Source of the DNA: Bacillota bacterium
Lineage (GTDB): Bacteria > Bacillota > UBA4882 > UBA8346
DNA: 64,000 nucleotides
Reading direction: 5' to 3'
NCBI GenBank assembly: GCA_023392595.1
Contig: JAEVYU010000065.1
Location: forward strand, 1-64,000
Translations under genes and position numbers: made by a program
The notes under the pieces: generated by a model
Seen by the model: only the letters and a program-made list of their open reading frames with translations
What the model was told of the DNA's origin: nothing
Databases searched by the model: none
Part shown: one piece after another, positions 31,654 to 40,116 of the stretch
Layout: every line of letters starts with the position of its first letter
How positions within the stretch are numbered: position 1 is the first letter of the stretch

Positions 31654-32760
31654 TTAATTTTTTAAAGCAGCCCGAAATAATTTGAAAAATCGGTCATTTT
31701 GTTCAGCCGTTCCAAATGTCACCCGGATATAATTAGGTAGACCAAATGAGTGGGTTGGACGCACAATAACCCCATTTTGCAGTAAACAACGATATATCTC
31801 CTGACTGTCTTGCTTACAATGAATTAAGATGAAATTGGATTGAGTCCGAAGGTACTCAATCCCCAGTTCGTCCAGCTCTTCATAAAAATAACGTCTTCCG
31901 GCAAAAACCAATTCTTTACTTAATTGAATATGTTTTTTGCTTCCGATTGCCGCTACTCCAGCTGCCAAAGCTAAAATATTGACATTAAACGGGTCGCGGA
32001 CCTTCTGCATTTGAGCGATGATGGGAGGCGCTGCGATCGCATAACCCAAACGCAAACCGGCCATGCCGTGAATTTTGGAAAAGGTATGATACACAATAAG
32101 GTTATCAAAACCTTCACGAATTAAATCCAGTCCCCCAGGAAAATCCGGATCGTCGGCAAAATCGGCATATGCTTCATCCAATACAACGAGAACTTTTTCC
32201 GGTAAACGCTTTAAAAACTCAACCAACTCGTCACGCTTGACAATGGTTCCGGTTGGATTATTTGGATTACAAATAAATATCAGTTTCGTGTGACTTGTTA
32301 TCGCTTCGCGCATTGCCCGTAGATCATTCCCCAAAGACCCGTCCGGGCTTTTTACAAGGACAGGTTTAGCGCCCATCAATAGTGTTACCGTTTCATACAT
32401 GCTAAAGGTCGGTGATGGAATAATTACCTCATCGGTAGGCTTTAGAATTGTTTCTGCCAAAATACGATTGACATCATCTAACCCGTTTCCAATTAAGATT
32501 TGCTCAGGCCCAACCTTTAGCTCATGACACAGCGCTTCCTTTAAATAAAAGTGATTGGCGTCGGGATACATATTTACCTTATCCAACAACTGGGTAATTG
32601 TTTGCCGAACTTCTTTTGAAGGGCCTAAAGGATTTTCATTGGAGGCCATCTTTACAACCCCATTGATTCCGAGCTCCCGTTCCACTTCTTCAATGGGCTT
32701 TCCTGGAATATAGGGTGGAATTTTATCGATACAGTTCCTGAACAACTGATTGGAATTCAT
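31654..32760 (-). CDS. hisC: histidinol-phosphate aminotransferase (HisC-type)
   Basis: A protein of 368 residues, a fold-type I PLP enzyme. SNENPLGPS, NPNNPTG, DEAYADF and the PLP-lysine segment HTFSKIHGMAGLRLGY are diagnostic of HisC. It converts imidazole-acetol phosphate to histidinol phosphate; many HisC enzymes of this group also transaminate aromatic precursors. It is third in the hutP-aroH-hisC operon, 12 bases after aroH. Next to a chorismate mutase, a role in phenylalanine/tyrosine synthesis is at least as likely as histidine synthesis. Confidence 0.92.
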   Translation of the reverse strand: MNSNQLFRNCIDKIPPYIPGKPIEEVERELGINGVVKMASNENPLGPSKEVRQTITQLLDKVNMYPDANHFYLKEALCHELKVGPEQILIGNGLDDVNRILAETILKPTDEVIIPSPTFSMYETVTLLMGAKPVLVKSPDGSLGNDLRAMREAITSHTKLIFICNPNNPTGTIVKRDELVEFLKRLPEKVLVVLDEAYADFADDPDFPGGLDLIREGFDNLIVYHTFSKIHGMAGLRLGYAIAAPPIIAQMQKVRDPFNVNILALAAGVAAIGSKKHIQLSKELVFAGRRYFYEELDELGIEYLRTQSNFILIHCKQDSQEIYRCLLQNGVIVRPTHSFGLPNYIRVTFGTAEQNDRFFKLFRAALKN

Positions 32761-32772
32761 TTGAGAGCTCCT

Positions 32773-33141
32773 TTATTCCTGTACTGTTAGATCAGGTCTT
32801 AGTTTGACGGCTTCTCGCAAATAAACAGACTTAACCTCTGATTTTTGCAAATCGGTATAAAAATATAATAATGCCCGAATACATAAAGGCAAAGCACCCG
32901 GTTTGGGAATTTCCTGAGCGCACATCAAAGGCGTATCGATAAGTCCGATTTTACGCGCAGCTACGGCAGGAAACTCACTGATGACATCCGGAGTGGTTGT
33001 AAAAAAAATACTGACGATGTTTTGGGGTTGAATCTGGTTTTTCTCCATCAAACTTAACAACATTTCCTCGGTAGCGGAGACAATTGCGGCAGATTCGTCT
33101 TTATGGATAGTAATGGCTCCTCTAACAGCTCTTAATTGCAT
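32773..33141 (-). CDS. aroH: chorismate mutase, AroH type
   Basis: A protein of 122 residues, the length of the Bacillus-type trimeric chorismate mutase. RAVRGAITIHKDE at the N-terminus, VSIFFTTTPDVISEFPA and the C-terminal VYLREAVKLRPDL carry the expected active-site arginines and glutamate. It rearranges chorismate to prephenate at the branch to phenylalanine and tyrosine. It starts 4 bases after hutP and is followed by hisC, consistent with co-translation and an aromatic amino-acid operon. Confidence 0.95.
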   Translation of the reverse strand: MQLRAVRGAITIHKDESAAIVSATEEMLLSLMEKNQIQPQNIVSIFFTTTPDVISEFPAVAARKIGLIDTPLMCAQEIPKPGALPLCIRALLYFYTDLQKSEVKSVYLREAVKLRPDLTVQE

Positions 33142-33145
33142 AATA

Positions 33146-33559
33146 TCACCCTATCGCCCGGTGGCTTAAGCCGACCGCCACCTCGTCCAAATGAATCAAC
33201 CCGATACAAAAAAATGCCGCAACGCTAATATGGTCGCCCTTGCGGGCAATTCCTAATTTCCCGCCTATGTTTAACCCGATGGATTTCGTTAAAATTTGGG
33301 ACATCGCATCACGAGTAGCCCCTACAATAGCCCCTTCTTCCAAGTGGCATTCTTTAATGACCTGTTCACGTTTGGCAGCTACGATTGCGCGCTCCACCAA
33401 AGTTTTCATAGCCGGAATTGCTTCCCCGCCATAATCAATTGCAGCGGTCCATATTTCCCGGGTCCGGTATTCCTCTTTCATTGCTTTTTCATCCTCACGC
33501 GAAGCTGTCATAGCAATCGACAAGGCCGCTTTGGCGACTTCTCTGCTACCGGTTTCCAT
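33146..33559 (-). CDS. HutP-family RNA-binding regulator
   Basis: A protein of 137 residues of the HutP family. EEGAIVGATRDAMSQ, GLNIGGKLGIARKGDHISV and HLDEVAVGLSHRAIG carry the family core, with the histidines that bind a divalent metal in Bacillus HutP. The known HutP binds histidine and Mg(II) and prevents transcription termination in the hut mRNA. Here the gene leads an operon with aroH and hisC, not histidine-degradation genes. ATG 33559 follows GAAAGGGGA. An intrinsic terminator sits 41 bases upstream, with a plausible promoter on its far side. The name hutP is avoided because the target differs. Confidence 0.8.
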   Translation of the reverse strand: METGSREVAKAALSIAMTASREDEKAMKEEYRTREIWTAAIDYGGEAIPAMKTLVERAIVAAKREQVIKECHLEEGAIVGATRDAMSQILTKSIGLNIGGKLGIARKGDHISVAAFFCIGLIHLDEVAVGLSHRAIG

Positions 33560-33599
33560 CCGGGCATCCCCTTTCGAAAAACTTGGTTCATGGAATAAA

Positions 33600-33624
33600 A
33601 AAGCACCGATGGCTGCAGTGCTTT
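33600..33624 (-). terminator. terminator or attenuator in front of the HutP-family gene
   Basis: AAAGCAC and GTGCTTT form a 7-bp stem with an 11-base loop and six T follow on the minus strand. It closes the patatin/BaiN operon, but the HutP-family gene begins only 41 bases later, so it also lies within that gene's likely leader. I see no UAG triplets in the leader. Confidence 0.7.
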
Positions 33625-33645
33625 GGTAAACTTAAACTTCATTTT

Positions 33646-33674
33646 AATTTAGCACAAATTAAGCTTGATTACAA
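33646..33674 (-). promoter_or_regulatory. candidate promoter of the HutP-aroH-hisC operon
   Basis: On the minus strand TTGTAA, a 17-base spacer ending in an extended TGC, and TAAATT make a 4/6 plus 4/6 promoter with extended -10. Transcription would start about 15 bases before the terminator hairpin. Confidence 0.4.
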
Positions 33675-33675
33675 G

Positions 33676-33951
33676 TCAACGCGCCTTAAAACTTTTGTAA
33701 AACTTGACAGGTTGTCCTTCGTATTTTTCGGTTAGAATAAACCTGCTTCGAAACTCCGAATGGGTTAACAAAATTTGCATCAACAGTATCACCAAAAAAA
33801 AGCCCACGAGAATCCAGACGCATTTACGTTCGCACATTTGTAGTTTGAAAAATATTTTTTCATACCAATGATGCCTTACTCTTATCGCCAAAAAAAATTG
33901 CTCCTTGAAGTTTTCAATGGATATAAAATTAGTATTACCGGAATTTAGCAA
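33676..33951 (-). CDS. small single-pass membrane protein, unknown
   Basis: A protein of 91 residues with one transmembrane helix (CVWILVGFFLVILLMQILLT) and a short C-terminal segment FILTEKYEGQPV that resembles small uncharacterised Firmicutes membrane proteins. The start is TTG at 33951 with AAGGGGGAG 8 bases upstream. It overlaps the end of the BaiN-like gene by 7 bases, so the two are coupled. The function is unknown. It ends about 50 bases before the terminator at 33600-33624. Confidence 0.6.
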   Translation of the reverse strand: MLNSGNTNFISIENFKEQFFLAIRVRHHWYEKIFFKLQMCERKCVWILVGFFLVILLMQILLTHSEFRSRFILTEKYEGQPVKFYKSFKAR

Positions 33952-35231
33952 GAGTATAGCTCCCCCTTAAGGGCAATGCTACGGGCGGCCTCCAATCCGG
34001 CTACAAAACCAGTTGAAAAAGCAATCTGTAAATTAAAGCCACCGGTATAAGCATCCACATCCACCACTTCTCCGGCAAAATATAACCCCTGAATGAGCTT
34101 GGACTCCATCGTCTTGGGGTTTATTTCTTTAGTGTTAACCCCCCCTGCGGTAACAATAGCTTCAGCAATGGGTCTTGGTTTATGGATCGTTAAGGTCAAA
34201 TTTTTCAATAAATCAACCAAATGCGACCTTTCTTCCTTATTAATCTGATGCACCGGTTTCAAAGGATCAATACCAGACAATTCAATGATAACCGGAATTA
34301 TTTTTTGAGGCAACAAATCATCCAATACATTTTTAAAAATTTTATTCAGGGATTTGGAAAAATCTCTTTGGACTCTTAAATCCAACTCTTCTTTGGTTAA
34401 TGCCGGTTTCAAATCAATTGAAATCGATACTGTATTCGGCTTGTCCAAAACCAAAAGAGAAATTTTCCGGCTTAAACTCAAAATAATCGGTCCGGAAACT
34501 CCGAAAGAAGTAAACAACATCTCGCCGAATTCGCTCTGGAGCTTTTTACCTTCATGAAAAGAGGTAACTTCCACATTGACGAGGGACAAACCCTCCAGGC
34601 GCTTTACCCAAGGTTCGAGTGTCTCAAGCGGTATCAATGAGGGCGTTAAAGGAATGATTTGATGCCCGGCCAAACGCGCAAATTGATAGCCATCACCTGT
34701 GCTCCCGGTCCCGGGATAAGAAAGGCCTCCGGTGGCAACCACTACCATGGATGAATATACCTCTTTCCCATTATCAAGCCGGACACCACGTATTTGGCCA
34801 GTTTCTATAACCAAACCAGCAACTTTGGTGGAAGTTCTGATTTCAACTCCACTACTTTTCAATTCCTGATATAAAACACCAACCACATCTTGGGCTTTAT
34901 CCGATTCTGGGAAAACCCGGTTACCCCGTTCAACTTTTAAAGGAAGTCCTAAGCTATTTTGAAAAAAGTTCATGAGCGCTTCCGGGTTCAAACGTTGAAA
35001 TGCGCCATAGAGAAATCGTCCGTTTCCGGGAGTATTCGAAATCAACTGATTCATATCCGTTAAATTTGTAAGATTACAACGTCCGGCTCCTGTTATTGCC
35101 AACTTTCGCCCGATGGTCTTGTTTTTTTCAAATAATATTACCCTGGCGCCCTTGCGAGCTCCGGTGAATGCAGCCATTATTCCGGCAGGACCTGCTCCTA
35201 TAACGATCAAATCAGCATCAGATTTTAACAC
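33945..35231 (-). CDS. BaiN/HI0933-family flavoprotein oxidoreductase
   Basis: A protein of 428 residues. The dinucleotide-binding motif VIGAGPAGIMAAFTGARKG, the family signature KLAITGAGRCNLTN, VVVATGGLSYPGTGSTGDGY and the C-terminal TAGGVNTKEINP..GLYFAGEVVDVDAYTGGFNLQIA are all present. Members bind FAD and are annotated as NAD(P)/FAD-dependent oxidoreductases; some reduce bile-acid intermediates, but the general substrate is unknown. The start is GTG with GGGAGG 7 bases upstream, overlapping the patatin stop codon. Confidence 0.92.
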   Translation of the reverse strand: MLKSDADLIVIGAGPAGIMAAFTGARKGARVILFEKNKTIGRKLAITGAGRCNLTNLTDMNQLISNTPGNGRFLYGAFQRLNPEALMNFFQNSLGLPLKVERGNRVFPESDKAQDVVGVLYQELKSSGVEIRTSTKVAGLVIETGQIRGVRLDNGKEVYSSMVVVATGGLSYPGTGSTGDGYQFARLAGHQIIPLTPSLIPLETLEPWVKRLEGLSLVNVEVTSFHEGKKLQSEFGEMLFTSFGVSGPIILSLSRKISLLVLDKPNTVSISIDLKPALTKEELDLRVQRDFSKSLNKIFKNVLDDLLPQKIIPVIIELSGIDPLKPVHQINKEERSHLVDLLKNLTLTIHKPRPIAEAIVTAGGVNTKEINPKTMESKLIQGLYFAGEVVDVDAYTGGFNLQIAFSTGFVAGLEAARSIALKGELYSC

Positions 35232-36028
35232 ACCTTATCCTCCCGGGTCATAAAAATAGCTATCTGTTTTTCGAGATCCGGAACTATCTGTTCAGCCGCT
35301 TTACGTCCTATCTCCAAGCACTCTTTAGCCCTATGGAAATGCAAAGTACCGATATTGCCGAGTTGTGGGGCAATTGTCAAATCGGCTTGCAATATTTGCC
35401 TTGAGTCCAACGTATTCCCCATAATATCCAGGACCTTTGCCATAACATCAAAAATGTTGCGGACCTCATGTTGGGTATGGTCAAACCCGACGTTAACCGC
35501 AACCGTTATATCACCGTTAAGCTGCCGGGCCACCGACACAGGGACTCCGGCAACAACCCCGCCGTCTACCAAAGTCCGGCCATCCAAGTTAACCGGCGTA
35601 AATACACCCGGTATCGAAATGCTTGCCCTGACAGCCGACGCTAAAGGACCATTCTTGAAGACAACTTCTTCTCCGGTAAAAAGGTCGGTAGCCACGGCCC
35701 AAAATTCTATCGGCAACTCTTCGAAGGACTTACCTTTGGTCAATAAATCAATAACCGCCTTTACCTTGGAACCATCGATTAGGCCTAGCGTAGGAAGATG
35801 AAAATCAATTAGATCCTCCCAATGAAAATATTCAACCAATTGTCCTAAATAATAAAGATCCGTACCCGCGGCATATGTAGATCCTATCAATGCTCCCATA
35901 CTGGTACCGACGATTCCTGAAACTTTGATACCGGCTTCTTTTAACACTTGAAGCACACCAATATGGGCAAAGCCACGGGCTCCACCGCCACCTAATACCA
36001 ATACGATTCTGGGATAACTATTCGTCAT
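35225..36028 (-). CDS. patatin-like phospholipase family protein (RssA type)
   Basis: A protein of 267 residues. The oxyanion hole GGGGARG (residues 13-19), the nucleophile elbow GTSMG (Ser43) and the catalytic aspartate in VDGGVVAGVPV form the Ser-Asp dyad of patatin-like hydrolases. It should hydrolyse acyl esters of lipids in the cytoplasm or at the membrane. It is the first gene of an operon with the BaiN-like flavoprotein and a small membrane protein. lonB lies upstream behind its own terminator. Confidence 0.92.
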   Translation of the reverse strand: MTNSYPRIVLVLGGGGARGFAHIGVLQVLKEAGIKVSGIVGTSMGALIGSTYAAGTDLYYLGQLVEYFHWEDLIDFHLPTLGLIDGSKVKAVIDLLTKGKSFEELPIEFWAVATDLFTGEEVVFKNGPLASAVRASISIPGVFTPVNLDGRTLVDGGVVAGVPVSVARQLNGDITVAVNVGFDHTQHEVRNIFDVMAKVLDIMGNTLDSRQILQADLTIAPQLGNIGTLHFHRAKECLEIGRKAAEQIVPDLEKQIAIFMTREDKVC

Positions 36029-36201
36029 TATAAAAAATGCGCTCCTTCCAAGAACTCAACGGGGGATTTTTGCCCGGCGCCAAAAATCAAACAAATCCTC
36101 CTCCTATATATTACATAATATCGAATGAAAGGTAAATACGGTGAGCAAATTATTCATAAGGTCTCCAAATATAAGATACTTACAGAACATGCCCATCAAA
36201 A

Positions 36202-36229
36202 AACGGGGCTGTTTAAAACCAGCCCCGTT
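36202..36229 (-). terminator. intrinsic terminator of lonB
   Basis: AACGGGGCTG and CAGCCCCGTT form a perfect 10-bp stem with an 8-base loop; six T follow on the minus strand. Confidence 0.9.
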
Positions 36230-36246
36230 GGTAAGTTTTAAAAATT

Positions 36247-37923
36247 TTAGGCTGAAATAACCGGCTCACCACTCATTGTGATGGGAGGAATTACTTCAAG
36301 TACCGGTTTAAATACGGCAAGCCGGATAACTTCCTCAATTCGCTCCACAGGAATAACAGTAATCCCCATTTCATCCTCAAATATTTTTTGCCAATTTTCT
36401 TTGGGTATTAATACTCTTTTGACACCTGCTTCTCTGGCGGCATTAATTTTTGCGACCACTCCACCAATTGGCATCACCCCGCCTCGAATGGACAATTCAC
36501 CGGTCATGGCAATTTCATTGTCTACGGCTTGACCTGTTATCGCCGAATAAATTGCGGTTGCTAAAGTAATCCCTGCCGAGGGGCCATCGATGGGTGTACC
36601 TCCAGGAAAATTAACATGGATATCGTAGTTTAAAGGATTAATGTTCATAAATTTACGTAAAACTGTGAGCACATTCTCTACAGAACCCAAAGCCATACTC
36701 TTTCGTCGGAGGGTCCTTCCGCCCCCGCCCATTTCTTCCTCATCGACTACTCCGGTTGTGGTAATTTTCCCTTTACCGGCTTCAGATACGGGAATGGCGG
36801 AGACTTCAACCTGAATCACGGAACCCATATTGGGTCCGTAAACCGCCAGCCCATTAACGTATCCCACTTGCGGTTTTGACGGTATTTTAACACTTGGCCG
36901 AGGGGAATATTGACTGCTGTGAATAACCCATTCCAAATCCTTTACAGAAACCCCTTTACGGTTTTCCGTGATTGCCAAACCCGCTGTAATTTGAATTAAG
37001 TTAACGGCATCCCGGCCATTGGTGGCGTATTTGGTGATGATATCGATAACACCCGGCTCAAGTTCAAAAGTGATTTTTTGGGCGGCATTCTCAGCTATCC
37101 GTTTAATATCACCCGGAGTCAACGGCTGGAAAAAGATTTCAACGCAACGGGAACGAATGGCAGGAGGAATATCCTGCGGCATACGCGTCGTCGCTCCCAC
37201 AAGACGGAAATCAGCCGGTAACCCATTTTGAAAAATATCGTGGATGTGACTTGGAATATTCGTATCCTCTGAACTATAGTAGGCACTCTCAAAAAATACT
37301 CGCCGGTCTTCCAAAACTTTCAGCAGTTTATTCATTTGAATGGGATGAAGTTCGCCAATCTCATCAATAAATAAAACGCCACCATGAGCTTTTGTTACTG
37401 CGCCGGGCTTTGGCTGAGGAATTCCCGCAATTCCTAAAGGCCCCGCTCCTTGATAAATTGGATCGTGAACGGAACCCATTAAAGGATCGGCAATACCGCG
37501 GTCATCAAACCGGGCCGTGGTGGCATCGATTTCAATAAAACGGGCATATTCTTTAAACGGCGAATACCCTTGTTTTTTAGCTTCTTCCAGTACTACCCTG
37601 GCTGCTGCAGTTTTCCCTACACCAGGTGGACCGTAAAGTATCACATGCTGCGGATTAGGACCACATAATGATGCCCGTAAAGCTTTTAAGCCATCATCCT
37701 GGCCGATAATTTCCCCAAAATTACTGGGACGGGTTTTTTCGGAAAGGGGCTCCGTAAGCGAAATGCGTCTCAATCTTTGTAATTTCTCCATTTCTTTACG
37801 GGATTCCCTGTCTACGGCAGTTTTATTCCCCTGCTGCGACTTGAGTAAGTTCCAAAAATATAAACCAATTACAATCGCAAAAAACAGATTAATAAGACCA
37901 AGTACATTCCCTAATACCTCCAT
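36247..37923 (-). CDS. lonB: ATP-dependent protease LonB
   Basis: A protein of 558 residues. An N-terminal membrane anchor (residues ~5-25) precedes an AAA+ domain with Walker A GPPGVGKT (98-105) and Walker B GGVLFIDEIGEL. The C-terminal Lon protease domain has the catalytic serine in IDGPSAGITLAT and the lysine in GGVVAKINAAREAG. In Bacillus, LonB degrades regulators in the forespore. The insertion between Walker A and B (DPIYQGAGPLGIAGIPQPKPG) is typical of this type. It follows clpX on the same strand after a terminator, so it has its own promoter. Confidence 0.95.
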   Translation of the reverse strand: MEVLGNVLGLINLFFAIVIGLYFWNLLKSQQGNKTAVDRESRKEMEKLQRLRRISLTEPLSEKTRPSNFGEIIGQDDGLKALRASLCGPNPQHVILYGPPGVGKTAAARVVLEEAKKQGYSPFKEYARFIEIDATTARFDDRGIADPLMGSVHDPIYQGAGPLGIAGIPQPKPGAVTKAHGGVLFIDEIGELHPIQMNKLLKVLEDRRVFFESAYYSSEDTNIPSHIHDIFQNGLPADFRLVGATTRMPQDIPPAIRSRCVEIFFQPLTPGDIKRIAENAAQKITFELEPGVIDIITKYATNGRDAVNLIQITAGLAITENRKGVSVKDLEWVIHSSQYSPRPSVKIPSKPQVGYVNGLAVYGPNMGSVIQVEVSAIPVSEAGKGKITTTGVVDEEEMGGGGRTLRRKSMALGSVENVLTVLRKFMNINPLNYDIHVNFPGGTPIDGPSAGITLATAIYSAITGQAVDNEIAMTGELSIRGGVMPIGGVVAKINAAREAGVKRVLIPKENWQKIFEDEMGITVIPVERIEEVIRLAVFKPVLEVIPPITMSGEPVISA

Positions 37924-37989
37924 TTGGCAATACTCCTTTCAACAACAGTCTCGAAGTAGTAAAGCGTCTCCCAAGATGAATTAAGGCGC

Positions 37990-38037
37990 TTTTACTTAAG
38001 TAGAACGTCACTATCGTTCTTATGATGACGCTATACT
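37990..38037. repeat. dispersed palindromic repeat, copy C
   Basis: TTTTACTTAAGTAGAACGT (37990-38008) matches 5718-5736 at 18 of 19 positions. AGTAGAACGTCA (37999-38010) pairs imperfectly with TGACGCTATACT (38026-38037). It lies between clpX and lonB. Confidence 0.6.
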
Positions 38038-38083
38038 AGTATCACCAATATGACCTTATTTAAACCCGGGATGATCAATAAAA

Positions 38084-38107
38084 AATCCCAACCAAAAGGT
38101 TGGGATT
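38084..38107 (-). terminator. intrinsic terminator of clpX
   Basis: AATCCCAACC-aaaa-GGTTGGGATT is a perfect 10-bp stem with six T downstream on the minus strand. Confidence 0.9.
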
Positions 38108-38141
38108 ATAAAATGAGTCATTTTTAAGGGATCAAATTTAT

Positions 38142-39404
38142 TTAAGCAGATTCTTCTTTCTTTTTTTTACGGGTCTCCACTCCGACTAAAATCGGCTCAC
38201 CATTTTCTTCAACCATCGATTTGGTAACTACACAACGTTTTAAATCATTGTGAGAAGGCAATTCATACATTAAATCCATTAATAATTTCTCGATAATCGC
38301 CCGAAGTCCCCTGGCGCCAGTATTCCGTTTGATAGCTTGTTTAGCGATGGAATCAAGGGCATCCGGTTCAAAAGCCAGTTCAATACTATCGAGTTCAAAC
38401 AATTTTTGAAATTGTTTGGCCAAAGCATTCTTGGGTTCGGTAAGAATCTGCACCAAGGCTTTTTCATCCAGAGCATCTAAAGCAACAACAATCGGTAATC
38501 GGCCCACAAATTCCGGAATTAAACCGAATTTCAATAAATCCTCCGGCATAATTTGCCGCAAAATTTCTCCCAGCGGCTTTTCCGTTTTTGACCGGGCCTC
38601 GGCGCCAAATCCCAAGGTTTTCTTGCCAATCCTATTTTCAATGATCTTTTCTAAACCATCAAATGCGCCGCCACAAATAAATAAGATACTCGTAGTGTCC
38701 AGTTGAATAAATTCCTGATGAGGGTGTTTTCGACCCCCTTGAGGAGGAACCGAAGCGACAGTACCTTCGAGTATTTTTAATAAAGCTTGTTGAACTCCTT
38801 CACCGGATACATCCCGGGTTATGGAAGGGTTTTCCGATTTTCGGGCAATTTTATCAATTTCATCAATATAGATAATTCCTCTTTCGGCCCGCTCCACATC
38901 GTAATCAGCTGCTTGAATAAGTTTTAAGAGAATATTCTCAACGTCTTCACCAACATACCCGGCCTCAGTTAATGAGGTGGCGTCGGCAATTGCGAAAGGA
39001 ACATTCAAAATTTTTGCTAAAGTCTGGGCGAGTAAAGTTTTACCGCAACCCGTCGGTCCTAGTAATAAAATGTTACTCTTTTGAAGCTCCACATCCTCAA
39101 AACGTTCTTCGGAGTTGATCCGTTTATAATGATTATAAACAGCCACTGCCAAAGTTCTTTTGGCGTCTTCCTGGCCAATTACATACTGGTCCAAAATTTC
39201 TTTGATTTCTTTAGGCTTAGGATTATTGCCGATGTCCAGATTAACTTCTTCACTAAGTTCTTCATCAATAATTTCATTGCAGAGCTCAATGCATTCATCA
39301 CAAATATACACTCCGGGACCGGCAATCAGTTTTTTCACCTGTTCCTGTGCTTTACCGCAGAAAGAGCATTTTAACTGGCCTTTTTCATCTCCAAATTTAA
39401 GCAT
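38142..39404 (-). CDS. clpX: ATP-dependent Clp protease ATP-binding subunit ClpX
   Basis: A protein of 420 residues. An N-terminal zinc-binding domain has cysteines 13, 16, 35 and 38. Walker A is GPTGCGKT and Walker B IIYIDEIDKI; the ClpP-docking IGF-type loop appears as KTLGFGAE. It unfolds tagged or regulatory proteins and feeds them to ClpP. It follows clpP by 58 bases, and tig lies upstream; the order tig-clpP-clpX(-lonB) is the usual Firmicutes arrangement. Confidence 0.97.
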   Translation of the reverse strand: MLKFGDEKGQLKCSFCGKAQEQVKKLIAGPGVYICDECIELCNEIIDEELSEEVNLDIGNNPKPKEIKEILDQYVIGQEDAKRTLAVAVYNHYKRINSEERFEDVELQKSNILLLGPTGCGKTLLAQTLAKILNVPFAIADATSLTEAGYVGEDVENILLKLIQAADYDVERAERGIIYIDEIDKIARKSENPSITRDVSGEGVQQALLKILEGTVASVPPQGGRKHPHQEFIQLDTTSILFICGGAFDGLEKIIENRIGKKTLGFGAEARSKTEKPLGEILRQIMPEDLLKFGLIPEFVGRLPIVVALDALDEKALVQILTEPKNALAKQFQKLFELDSIELAFEPDALDSIAKQAIKRNTGARGLRAIIEKLLMDLMYELPSHNDLKRCVVTKSMVEENGEPILVGVETRKKKKEESA

Positions 39405-39462
39405 CTCTCCACCTCGCTTTCGGCATATTTTGTGGAAATCTTATTTCCCAATTCAACAACAA

Positions 39463-40062
39463 TTACTTTTTTTGGCTGATAAAGATATCGTCAATAATCC
39501 CGTATTCTTTAGCTTCCTCTGCAGACATCCAGTAATCGCGATCCACGTCTTTTTCAATTTTTTCAAAGGGTTGCCCGGTATGTTTCGCCAAGATATGGCT
39601 GCCTACTTCTCTCATTCTCAAGATTTCTTTGGCCTGAATTTCGATATCGGTTGCTTGCCCTCCGACACCACCCTGAATGTGAGGCTGGTGAATTAAAACT
39701 CTGGAATTAGGCAACCCAAAACGTTTTCCTTTACTTCCGGCAGTCAATAAGATTGCCGCCATACTGGCCGCCATACCCACACAAATCGTCGATACTTGCG
39801 GTCGTATGTGTTGGATTGTGTCGTAAATCGCCAGACCTGAATATACTGCCCCGCCGGGGCTATTAATATATAGGAAAATTTCTTTATCGGGATCTTCTCC
39901 TGCCAAAAAAAGCAATTCCGCTATGATCAAATTGGCTAAATTATCATCGATTGGGCCACCCAAAAAGACAATCCGATCCTTTAATAGACGAGAATAAATA
40001 TCATATGCCCGTTCGCCGCGATTGGTTTGTTCAACCACCATCGGTACCAAATTCATATTCAT
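39463..40062 (-). CDS. clpP: ATP-dependent Clp protease proteolytic subunit ClpP
   Basis: A protein of 199 residues with the catalytic triad Ser100 (VGMAASMAA), His125 (LIHQPH) and Asp174 (DVDRDYW). INSPGGAVYSGLAIYD is also conserved. Fourteen subunits form the proteolytic barrel that works with ClpX. The ATG at 40062 lies 6 bases after an AGGAGGGGAGC site; a TTG one codon earlier is less likely. tig lies 54 bases upstream. Confidence 0.97.
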   Translation of the reverse strand: MNMNLVPMVVEQTNRGERAYDIYSRLLKDRIVFLGGPIDDNLANLIIAELLFLAGEDPDKEIFLYINSPGGAVYSGLAIYDTIQHIRPQVSTICVGMAASMAAILLTAGSKGKRFGLPNSRVLIHQPHIQGGVGGQATDIEIQAKEILRMREVGSHILAKHTGQPFEKIEKDVDRDYWMSAEEAKEYGIIDDIFISQKK

Positions 40063-40116
40063 CAATTTGCTCCCCTCCTAGCATGTGCGCCTATGTACGC
40101 GAATATTCAATGCTTA

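Noticed and set aside
33600..33674. T-box or other amino-acid riboswitch before the HutP-aroH-hisC operon
   Set aside because: The leader is only about 80 bases and shows none of the T-box conserved elements; only a single terminator hairpin is visible.
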